64,000 nt of DNA from assembly GCF_002339505.1 (NCBI RefSeq), contig NZ_DDJO01000023.1:148470-212469 (forward strand), given 5' to 3'. This DNA is from Corynebacterium sp. UBA2622. GTDB lineage: Bacteria > Actinomycetota > Actinomycetes > Mycobacteriales > Mycobacteriaceae. Positions 57,533 through 64,000 of the stretch are shown here, in pieces; within the stretch, counting starts at the first letter, position 1, and each line of letters begins with the position of its first letter. The translations under genes were made by a program, and so were the position numbers. The notes beneath the pieces are model-generated. The model was not told where the DNA came from and made no database searches. It saw only the letters and a list, made by a program, of their open reading frames with translations.

Positions 57533-58225
57533 CTACTTGCCGACGGCGTAGAGCGCCTCGAGCGTCCCCTTCGCGTCCGCGCACATTGCGTCCACCGGGG
57601 TCTTTCCGTGCACGTCCATCACCGTCACACCGAGCGCCCCACGCCGGGTGTCCACGAACGCGCCGCACATGGGCACCTTCGAGCGGAGGTCCTCCAGCTG
57701 GGCGACGTACATCGCGGGGACCTTCTTCGAGGCGTTGACCTCGCGGAGGGTGAACGTGGAATCCAGCTGCGGCAGGGTGTCACGGTCGCCCCTCATGGAG
57801 GAGATGACGTAGGCCACCGCCCCCGTGTCCTTCATGGTTGTGCACGCGATCTGGGTGTCGTTCCTGAACGCCCCGTTCGAGGCCGGGCTCAGCCCCGCCT
57901 TCTTCAGCTCGTCCGGGGTGATGCCGGCGCAGGCGTCGAAAAGCTCGGGCTCCCCGTTCGCCCGGCCGAGTTCGATGGGCCCGCTGGCGAAGGTGAACCT
58001 CGCATCCGCAGGAAGCGGCTCGTCGGGAGGAAAGGGGGGCCGCGGGCTTTCGCTTGGCGACGCCCCCGTGTCTGACGCAGTGACCGTCCGCGAGGCGGAT
58101 TCCGTCCCGGTGGAAGGGGCCGCCTGCTCCTCACCTTGGCCTCTACCACACCCGGAGGCGAGCGCCGCGAGGAAGATGGTGAGGGTTGCGAGGAACACAC
58201 GCGTGGTGGCGGTCATGCGGGACAT
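57533..58225 (-). CDS. DUF3558-type lipoprotein (second in window)
   Basis: A 230-residue lipoprotein with the signal peptide core VFLATLTIFLAALASGC (lipid Cys26) and an Ala/Ser/Thr/Pro-rich linker. It then shows the DUF3558 pattern: ELFDACAGITPDELKKAGL, IACTTM, PMCGAFVDTRRGALGVTV and DAMCADAKGTLEALY. The four cysteines match those of the lipoprotein at 17489-18088 in order, so the two are paralogues at distance. ATG 58225 has AGGGG upstream; ATG 58216 is the alternative. The role is unknown. Confidence 0.75.
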   Translation of the reverse strand: MSRMTATTRVFLATLTIFLAALASGCGRGQGEEQAAPSTGTESASRTVTASDTGASPSESPRPPFPPDEPLPADARFTFASGPIELGRANGEPELFDACAGITPDELKKAGLSPASNGAFRNDTQIACTTMKDTGAVAYVISSMRGDRDTLPQLDSTFTLREVNASKKVPAMYVAQLEDLRSKVPMCGAFVDTRRGALGVTVMDVHGKTPVDAMCADAKGTLEALYAVGK

Positions 58226-58256
58226 GCTATCCCCTCGAACGGTTCGGTAGACGCAC

Positions 58257-58297
58257 AGAGACCGCGGGGACGGCGTGTGCCGTCTCCCGCGGTCTCT
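58257..58297. terminator. Strong hairpin downstream of the SDR gene
   Basis: AGAGACCGCGGG pairs with CCCGCGGTCTCT, with an inner CGGC/GCCG extension closing a GTGT loop. No T tract follows. It lies 52 nt after the minus-strand SDR gene and before the lipoprotein gene read in the same direction, so it should separate their transcripts. Confidence 0.65.
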
Positions 58298-58348
58298 GCG
58301 GCACCGGCGGTGTGCCGGTTCGACTTTGCTGGTTCTGCTGAGCCGGTT

Positions 58349-59236
58349 CTACGGCGTCAGGGCACCGCCGGTGACCGGAAGGGTGGTGCCGGAGACGTAG
58401 GAGGCGTCCTCGGAGGCGAGGTAGACGTAGGCACCGGCGAGCTCGGCCGGCTGGCCGGCGCGGCCCATCTCGGAACCCTGGCCGAACTCCTGTACCTTCT
58501 CGGAGGGCTGGCCGTGGCTGGGCTGGATAACCGTCCAGATCGGGCCCGGGGCAACCGCGTTGACGCGGATGCCCTTCTTCTGCAGCAGGTCCATCGACAG
58601 ACCCTTGGAGAAGTTGTTCATCGCGGCCTTGGTCATCGCGTAATCCAGGAGGGTCTCGGAAGGCTCGTAGGCCTGGATCGACGAGGTGAAGATGATCGAG
58701 GAACCGGGCTGCATGTGCTTGACGGCCTCCTTGGTCACGCGGAAGGAGGAGTAGATGTTGGACTTCATTGTGTCGTCGAAGTCCTCGTCGGAAATCTCCA
58801 GGATGCCGTCGTGGTAAATCTGACGCGAGGCGTTGTTGACCAGGATGTCCAGCCCGCCGAGCTCCTCGACGGCCTTGGTCACGGTGTCGATGCAGGTCTG
58901 CAGCTCCCGCAGGTCGCCCGGGATGGCGACGGCCTTGCGGCCGGCCTCCTCGATGGCCTTGACGATGCGGTCCGCATCCGGCTGCTCCTCGGGCAGGTAA
59001 GCGATGGCGACATCGGCACCCTCGCGGGCGTAGGCGATCGCGGTGGCGGCACCGATGCCGGAGTCGCCACCGGTAATCAGGGCCTTGCGGCCCTCGAGCT
59101 TGCCGCTGCCCTTGTAGCTGTCCATGCCGAGTTCCGGCACCGGGTCAGCCTTGATCTCCAGGCCCGGGTGCTTCTGCTCCTGGGCCGGCGGGGAGATGAC
59201 GGGGTACTTCTTGCGCGGGTCTGTCAGGTTCGACAT
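58349..59236 (-). CDS. Short-chain dehydrogenase/reductase (YghA/YhdF-type)
   Basis: A 295-residue classical SDR with an N-terminal extension of about 45 residues (KKYPVISPPAQEQKHPGLE) typical of the YghA/general-stress group. It has the cofactor motif TGGDSGIG (55-62), NNAS (135-138), Ser186/187 in FTSS, and the catalytic YAMTK (Tyr200, Lys204). Relatives reduce aldehydes or ketones with NAD(P)H and are often stress-induced. ATG 59236 has a strong AGGAGG. It appears monocistronic, with a large hairpin downstream. Confidence 0.9.
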   Translation of the reverse strand: MSNLTDPRKKYPVISPPAQEQKHPGLEIKADPVPELGMDSYKGSGKLEGRKALITGGDSGIGAATAIAYAREGADVAIAYLPEEQPDADRIVKAIEEAGRKAVAIPGDLRELQTCIDTVTKAVEELGGLDILVNNASRQIYHDGILEISDEDFDDTMKSNIYSSFRVTKEAVKHMQPGSSIIFTSSIQAYEPSETLLDYAMTKAAMNNFSKGLSMDLLQKKGIRVNAVAPGPIWTVIQPSHGQPSEKVQEFGQGSEMGRAGQPAELAGAYVYLASEDASYVSGTTLPVTGGALTP

Positions 59237-59292
59237 GGCGAATCCTCCTATAACGAATTGCTAATTAGTGACATAACCGAGCGTACCGAAAT

Positions 59293-60552
59293 TCACGCGT
59301 TCCGGTTTTTCACGTCCTCGGCGGCGCGGTCGAGCCACCGCTGCACGCGCAGGCGGAACTGCACCGCCTCCATCGACTTGGGTTGCGCCTGGATCACGCG
59401 CTCGGCGTCGTAACCCACCTGCAGCTCCCGGGCCCGCAGGACCTCCGCGTCGATCTTCACCCCGAGCAGGAGCACCACGTTCATGAACCAGACGAGCACG
59501 AGCACCGTGAGAACGGTGCCGAACGCCCCATAGGCACTGCGCACGCCCACCGCCGAGAGGTACAACGTGAACACCGTCCAGCTCGCGGCGCTGACCGCCA
59601 CGGCGAACACCGAACCAGGCGTGAAGGGGCGGAATCTGCCCCGGCGGGCGTTGGGCGTGAAGTAAAAGAGCATGGACACCAGGCCCAGCGAGACGAGGAC
59701 AATGAAGGGCAGCTGCAGCCAGGACCACACCGGCAGGAAGATCCCCGTGAGGTACTCCACCTCCCCTGTCAGGCCGAGGGGCCGCGCGACCGGCGCCAGC
59801 ACGCCCGTGATGATGGACTCCCGCAGCAGCGCGGCGAGGATGATCACCAGCGCCCCCGCCTCCAGCACCAGCGTGACCGCCCACATGGTCACCCACGTGA
59901 CCACCAGCGTGCGCCCCTCGATGCGTCCGTAGATGACGTTTGCGTTGCGGGAAAAGGACCTGACGTAGGCGGACGCCGAGAGCAGCGAGACCGCGACCGA
60001 GACGGCCAGGGCGATCGTGTTCTCCGCCGGCGTGCCCACGATGGTGTCCAGCAGCTCGACGGCCTGGGATTGCAGCGCCTCCGGCACGTACCGGGTGAGC
60101 AGGTCCCGCAGCATCTGGGGGGCGTCGGTACCGTCGCGGGGCAGCAGCATGAGGACGAGCGAGTAAGTGGCGAGGATCGCGGGCGCGATGGCCAGGAGCG
60201 TGTAGTACGTCAGGCTCGCGGCCCGGTCGGTGACCGCGTCGACGGAGAAGTCCGCGACCACCCGCTTGAACACGAGCTTCGCCCCGGGCCAGCTGAGCCG
60301 GTTGCCGGGCGCCGCGAGCGGGTCGGGCAACACCCCGGCGGGCACCACGACATCGAGCCCGCCCACCCCGTAGGGCAGTACCAGCTCGGCGCGGCGGGAC
60401 GCGGCCTCCGCCTGCGCCTCACCGGTCGGAGCGGCCCCGTCCGGCACGGACCCGGTCCGTCCCCGCCCCGCGGACGCGCCGGACCCCGGCCGCGGTACCG
60501 ACGGTGTGCGGCGGCCGCTGCCGGGGTCCTCGCTCGAACGGCTCAAACGCAT
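59293..60552 (-). CDS. YihY/virulence factor BrkB family membrane protein
   Basis: A 419-residue protein. A disordered Ser/Pro/Gly-rich region of about 55 residues precedes an amphipathic stretch and six helices of the YihY/BrkB family. Marks are AASLTYYTLLAIAPAILATYSL, then SASAYVRSFSRNANVIYG, LFYFTPNARRGRFRPFTPG and the end FMNVVLLLGVKIDAEVL. Once called ribonuclease BN, the family is now viewed as membrane transport- or assembly-related, with function open. ATG 60552 has TAGGGT six bases upstream, so it may be leaderless. Confidence 0.87.
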   Translation of the reverse strand: MRLSRSSEDPGSGRRTPSVPRPGSGASAGRGRTGSVPDGAAPTGEAQAEAASRRAELVLPYGVGGLDVVVPAGVLPDPLAAPGNRLSWPGAKLVFKRVVADFSVDAVTDRAASLTYYTLLAIAPAILATYSLVLMLLPRDGTDAPQMLRDLLTRYVPEALQSQAVELLDTIVGTPAENTIALAVSVAVSLLSASAYVRSFSRNANVIYGRIEGRTLVVTWVTMWAVTLVLEAGALVIILAALLRESIITGVLAPVARPLGLTGEVEYLTGIFLPVWSWLQLPFIVLVSLGLVSMLFYFTPNARRGRFRPFTPGSVFAVAVSAASWTVFTLYLSAVGVRSAYGAFGTVLTVLVLVWFMNVVLLLGVKIDAEVLRARELQVGYDAERVIQAQPKSMEAVQFRLRVQRWLDRAAEDVKNRNA

Positions 60553-60578
60553 GCGCCTACCCTAACCCGGGCAGGGGG

Positions 60579-62156
60579 TTACACCAGCCCGATCCACTTC
60601 CAGTACGTGGCGGACAGCAGCAGCACGAGGAGGTAGCCCACCACGGTGAGGGGGATGCCCGTCTTGAGGAACTGCTTGGTGGTGAACGCGCCCGTTCCGT
60701 AGGCCAGCATGTTCTGCGGCGCGGAGATGGGGAGGAGGAACCCGAAGCAGATGACGAACTGCTGGATGATCACGAAGCCGATGCCGCCGTTCGGGGCGTC
60801 GAGAGTCGAAGCCAGCGCGATGAACACCGGGATGAGCGCCGAGGCCAGCGAGGTGGCCGAGGCGAAGCCGAGGTGAATCAGGATGTTGAAGATGGACACG
60901 ATGGCGATGGTGGCCAGGATCGGCATTCCGGCCAGCCCGATGGCGCCGAAGGTCTTCTCCGACAGCCACGTCGCCGCGCCCGTCTTCAGCAGCAGCGAGC
61001 CCAGGGAGATGCCCACCGCGAACACGATCAGGGTGCCCCAGTTGATGTGCTTCTGCGCGTACTTCCACTCCATCACGCCGATGCCCGGCAGAAGCATGAT
61101 GCCGACCGCGACGAGGGTGATCACGGAGGAGTCGATCGGGTGCAGCACACCCTCCGTGGCCCAGAAACCGAGGAGCACGACGGCGATGGCCGTCAGCCGT
61201 TTCTCGGCGCCCGTCATGGGCCCCATCTCGCCGAGCTGCTTTTCGACGAGCTCACGGCCGCCCTCAATGGACTCCACCTCCGGCTTGATGGCCGCGCGCA
61301 TGATGAAGAACAGCGCGATGGACATGAGCACCGACCACGGTGCCGCCCAGATGAACCACTGGCCCCAGGAGACGGTGGTGTGCATCTGGTCCTCGATGAA
61401 CCCGACGGCCACCAGGTTCTGGGCGGCCGCGGTCTTGATGCCGACGTTCCACACGGACACCGCCTGGGTGGCGGTGATGATCAGCAGCGCCGACAGCTTC
61501 GAGTCGACGGCCAGTCCGAAGGCGGCGACCATGCCGAGGAGGATCGGCACGACGGCGCCCGCGCGGGCGGTGGCCGAGGGGACGAAGAAGGCGAGGATGA
61601 TCGAGATGACGATGGCGCCGACGACGATGTGCGAGGTCTTCTCCCCCGCGAACTTGAGCACGTAGAGCGCGATGCGACGGTGCAGGCCCGTGGCCTGCAT
61701 GGCGGTGGCCAGGGCGAGGGCGGCCGCCACGAGCGCCACGGCGGACGTCGAAAAGCCGTTGAGGGCGATGCCCAGCGCCTTGCTCGTGCCGAAGAGCTTC
61801 TCCGGCTTGTCCGGGTCGGGCGAGAGGCCGAGCAGCATGGAGATCAACCCGATGATAAGCACGGAGCTGACGGGGTAGCTCACCGCCTCGGAGACCCACA
61901 TGATGACGGCGAAGGCGAGCATGCCGAGGGCGACCTGGCCCTGCCACTCGATGGAGTCCATCGGAATGAGCAGGACCGCGGCGAGAGCGGCGAAGGAGAG
62001 GAAGAACGAGACGAGCTTGCCTGTGCTCATCCGGTGCTCGTCGTCGGGATGTTTGGGCTCCGGGTGTTTCGGCTCCGGGTGGCCCTTGTCGGCGTTGGTG
62101 CCGGGCGCGTCACCGGGCTGGCTGGGGGTGTTGGTGTGGCCTGTTGCCGTGGTCAC
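60579..62156 (-). CDS. DASS-family (SLC13) anion:Na+ symporter
   Basis: A 525-residue transporter. The first 42 residues are hydrophilic and contain a short repeat (PEPKH twice). About a dozen helices follow, with the divalent anion:Na+ symporter marks FVPSATARAGAVVPI in the first half and QFVICFGFLLPISAPQNMLAYGTG in the second, the latter like the SNxT/SAPQN ion-binding tip. C. glutamicum uses such a protein for succinate, fumarate and malate uptake, so C4-dicarboxylate transport is likely. GTG 62156 follows GGAGGGAG. It lies 26 nt upstream of the YihY gene on the same strand. Confidence 0.87.
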   Translation of the reverse strand: MTTATGHTNTPSQPGDAPGTNADKGHPEPKHPEPKHPDDEHRMSTGKLVSFFLSFAALAAVLLIPMDSIEWQGQVALGMLAFAVIMWVSEAVSYPVSSVLIIGLISMLLGLSPDPDKPEKLFGTSKALGIALNGFSTSAVALVAAALALATAMQATGLHRRIALYVLKFAGEKTSHIVVGAIVISIILAFFVPSATARAGAVVPILLGMVAAFGLAVDSKLSALLIITATQAVSVWNVGIKTAAAQNLVAVGFIEDQMHTTVSWGQWFIWAAPWSVLMSIALFFIMRAAIKPEVESIEGGRELVEKQLGEMGPMTGAEKRLTAIAVVLLGFWATEGVLHPIDSSVITLVAVGIMLLPGIGVMEWKYAQKHINWGTLIVFAVGISLGSLLLKTGAATWLSEKTFGAIGLAGMPILATIAIVSIFNILIHLGFASATSLASALIPVFIALASTLDAPNGGIGFVIIQQFVICFGFLLPISAPQNMLAYGTGAFTTKQFLKTGIPLTVVGYLLVLLLSATYWKWIGLV

Positions 62157-62278
62157 GGCAGACTCCCTCCGTAGAGATTGGTGTTGGTTACGAGTTTAAT
62201 AGTGGGAACCGTAAAGTCCCAGTTGGGGGCCGGGCGGCCGTCACGGTTTTCGACCCGCCCAGGCGATAGACTGCCGCC

Positions 62279-62683
62279 ATGGGACTTCTGGACAGGCTGC
62301 GCGCGCTGCTCGGCGGCACCCCCGCCACCCCTCTGGTGGACTACCCCGACGAATTCCGGCAGGCGGGCGTGGGCGCGCTGCACGTGCACACCGCGAACCT
62401 CTCGCCCGACACCGACGAAAAAATGGTGGTTCTCACCCTCCCCGAGTCGGCGCTGACCCGGCTGGCGGACCTCGGGACTCCCCTGCGCCTCACGGCCCCC
62501 GAAGGCCGGGCGGTCACCTTCGTGCCGGTCGATGCCCGCGCTAACCCCGCCCTGGACCCCAACCTCGGCTGGATCATCCCCGTCACGGCGGAGACCGCCG
62601 CCGAGCTTGCCGCCCTGCCCGCCGGGCCCGGCGCGCACGAACTGCACTCGCTGCACCTGGGTGTGATCGTGGAGAGCGCTTAA
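62279..62683 (+). CDS. Small conserved-looking protein of unknown function
   Basis: A 134-residue soluble protein with no signal peptide or membrane segment: MGLLDRLRALLGG amphipathic start, then alternating strands (GALHVHTANLSPD, KMVVLTLPESALTRLAD, TFVPVDA, GWIIPVTAETAAELAAL) and LHLGVIVESA at the end. I do not recognise a family. ATG 62279 lies six bases after TAGACT without a ribosome site, so the message is probably leaderless. Codon use matches the neighbours and the frame fills the gap between two minus-strand genes, which supports it as real. Confidence 0.65.
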   Translation: MGLLDRLRALLGGTPATPLVDYPDEFRQAGVGALHVHTANLSPDTDEKMVVLTLPESALTRLADLGTPLRLTAPEGRAVTFVPVDARANPALDPNLGWIIPVTAETAAELAALPAGPGAHELHSLHLGVIVESA

Positions 62684-62705
62684 CCTCTTCCGGGACCGGA
62701 GAACG

Positions 62706-64000
62706 CTAGACGAGGCGCCCCAGCGCCTCCCCGACCCGCTTGCCCGAGTGGATGCACCCGCCGAGGAACGTCCCCTCCAGCGCGTTCTTGCCGTGCATCC
62801 CGCCTCCGCCGAACCCGGCCGCCTCGCCGCAGGCGTAGAGGCCCGGGAACACCGATCCGTCCCCGCGCAGGGCGCGGCCATCGAGGTCGGTCTCGATCCC
62901 GCCGAGCGTCTTGCGGGTCAGCACGTGCAGCCGAACGGCGATGAGCGGCCCCTTCGTCTCGTCGAGCAGGCGGTGCGGCGGGTGGACGCGGACGATCCTG
63001 TCGCCGAGGAAGTTGCGCGCCATACGGATGTAGTTGACCTGGATGTCCTTGGAGAAGGGGTTCATCATCTGCGCGTCGCGGTCGATGATCTGCCGGCGGA
63101 CGAGGTCGGCGTCGACGGGGACGTCGCCAAGCTCGTTCATGCCCGCGACGAGCTCCTCGATGGTGTCCGCCGTGATCCAATCCACGCCGTGATCCTGGAA
63201 GGCCTTGATCGGACCCGGGGTGCCTGGGGTGAGTTTGTCCGCCAGGCGGCGCAACGATTTGTCCGTCATGTCCGGGTTCTGCTCGGAGCCGGAGAAGATG
63301 AACTCCTTGTCCGCGATGGCCTGGTTGAGCACGAACCAGGAATACCCGTGCCCCGTGCGCCCGATGTGGGCGAGCGCGGCGAGGTTGTCCGAGCCCGGGA
63401 AGAGGTGCGGGGGCAACCGCCTGCCCGTCGCGTCGAGCCACATCGCGCTGGGGCCCGGGATGATGCGGATGCCGTGGCCGGGCCAGATCGGGTCCCAGTT
63501 GACCATCCCCTCGGGGTAGTGCCACATCCGGTCGGTGTTGACCAGCCGCGCACCCGCCTCCGAGGCGATGTCGATGCCGCGCCCGTCGACGAACGCAGGC
63601 ACACCCGTGACCAGGCCCTCCGGGCACGGTCCCCAGCGGTCCTCGGGCCAGGTCCGCCGCACCTTCTCCAGGTTGCCGCCGATGCCCCCGGTCGCCACCA
63701 CAACGGCATCCCCGCGCAGCTCGAAGGGCCCGGGCTCGTCGCGTGTCGACGCCTCCCCGCGTGCCCCCGCGTCCTCCGCCAGTCGGGCCCCGGCCACGCC
63801 AACGGCGCGGCCGCCCTCGACGGTGATGGCGTCGACCCGGTGGCGAAAGCGGAACTCGACGTCCCCGCGCTTTTCGGCCTCCAGCAGCGGCTCGGCGAAG
63901 ACGCGCACCACCTCGGGGCCGGTGCCCCACGTGACGTGGAAACGCGGCACCGAGTTGCCGTGGCCGGAGGCGTCGCCGGAGCCGCGCTCGGCCCAGCCGA
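62706..64000 (-). CDS. FAD-binding dehydrogenase of the fumarate reductase/ketosteroid dehydrogenase type (5' end beyond window)
   Basis: The frame is open from the window edge to the stop at 62706, giving over 430 residues of a flavoprotein. ELRGDAVVVATGGIGGNLEKVR is the mid-chain FAD motif, and the C-terminus GLYACGEAAGFGGGGMHGKNALEG is the second FAD motif of the succinate dehydrogenase/fumarate reductase flavoprotein superfamily, as in bacterial FAD-binding dehydrogenases and KstD-like enzymes. HYPEGMVNWDPIWPGHGIRI and KTLGGIETDLDG are characteristic of the uncharacterised FAD-binding dehydrogenase group. The N-terminal GxGxxG lies outside. A GTG at 63950 is internal, since protein-like sequence continues upstream. 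Substrate unknown. Confidence 0.85.
   Translation of the reverse strand, partial: GWAERGSGDASGHGNSVPRFHVTWGTGPEVVRVFAEPLLEAEKRGDVEFRFRHRVDAITVEGGRAVGVAGARLAEDAGARGEASTRDEPGPFELRGDAVVVATGGIGGNLEKVRRTWPEDRWGPCPEGLVTGVPAFVDGRGIDIASEAGARLVNTDRMWHYPEGMVNWDPIWPGHGIRIIPGPSAMWLDATGRRLPPHLFPGSDNLAALAHIGRTGHGYSWFVLNQAIADKEFIFSGSEQNPDMTDKSLRRLADKLTPGTPGPIKAFQDHGVDWITADTIEELVAGMNELGDVPVDADLVRRQIIDRDAQMMNPFSKDIQVNYIRMARNFLGDRIVRVHPPHRLLDETKGPLIAVRLHVLTRKTLGGIETDLDGRALRGDGSVFPGLYACGEAAGFGGGGMHGKNALEGTFLGGCIHSGKRVGEALGRLV

Noticed and set aside
1..64000. CRISPR arrays, transposases, integrases, phage genes, toxin-antitoxin pairs
   Set aside because: None seen on either strand; no regularly spaced repeats and no recognisable recombinase.

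Overview
The window looks like chromosome of a high-GC Corynebacterium (order Mycobacteriales). The evidence is a conserved backbone of greA, mfd, a TetR gene, glmU, prs, rplY and pth, a decaprenoxanthin-type C50 carotenoid operon (crtBI-YeYf-Eb), ino1, DUF3558 lipoproteins, a PPE-like protein and many apparently leaderless genes whose -10 box lies 6-8 nt before the start codon. I see no insertion sequence, CRISPR array or prophage.

Layout. 0-5.1 kb: end of a DUF4307-like gene, greA, a lipoprotein, a Bax-inhibitor-1-type membrane protein, a bacterial Suppressor-of-fused-domain protein and a short-chain reductase fused to a TspO domain. 5.1-9.7 kb: a CPBP-type membrane protein, a complete OpuC-type compatible-solute ABC transporter and a GT2 glycosyltransferase. 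9.7-13.6 kb: the C50 carotenoid operon, in which every gene overlaps the next and crtE is absent. 13.6-18.1 kb: a PNPOx-like protein, a frameshifted secretory lipase, and a DUF3558 lipoprotein followed by a PPE-like protein. 18.2-23.9 kb: a tRNA with UAA anticodon, mfd, a TetR gene, tRNA-Gln, a gene-poor lower-GC stretch and a Cys-rich lipoprotein. 23.9-29.2 kb: a multicopper oxidase, an MFS transporter, glmU and prs.

29.2-49.0 kb is the most striking part. It is a roughly 20 kb aromatic-catabolism block sitting between prs and rplY, which are near neighbours in related genomes. The genes spell a route from tyrosine (or phenylalanine) to central metabolism: amino-acid permease, aminotransferase, ThDP 2-oxo acid decarboxylase and arylacetaldehyde dehydrogenase (frameshifted here) give 4-hydroxyphenylacetate. 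A flavoprotein hydroxylase, homoprotocatechuate 2,3-dioxygenase (HpaD), CHMS dehydrogenase (HpaE), an unusual FAH-RraA fusion, hydratase (HpaH), aldolase (HpaI) and succinic-semialdehyde dehydrogenase (GabD) then give pyruvate and succinate. Three regulators (PucR, AraC/FeaR-like and GntR/FCD) and an MHS-type transporter complete it. HpaBC, HpaF and the usual two-domain HpaG are not present in the window.

49.0-64.0 kb: rplY with a structured leader, two pth paralogues flanking an FAH-family hydrolase and a nitronate monooxygenase, an FMN reductase, prfC, ino1, a patatin-like phospholipase, a second DUF3558 lipoprotein, an SDR, a YihY/BrkB membrane protein, a DASS-family anion transporter, a small unknown protein, and a flavoprotein dehydrogenase cut by the window end.
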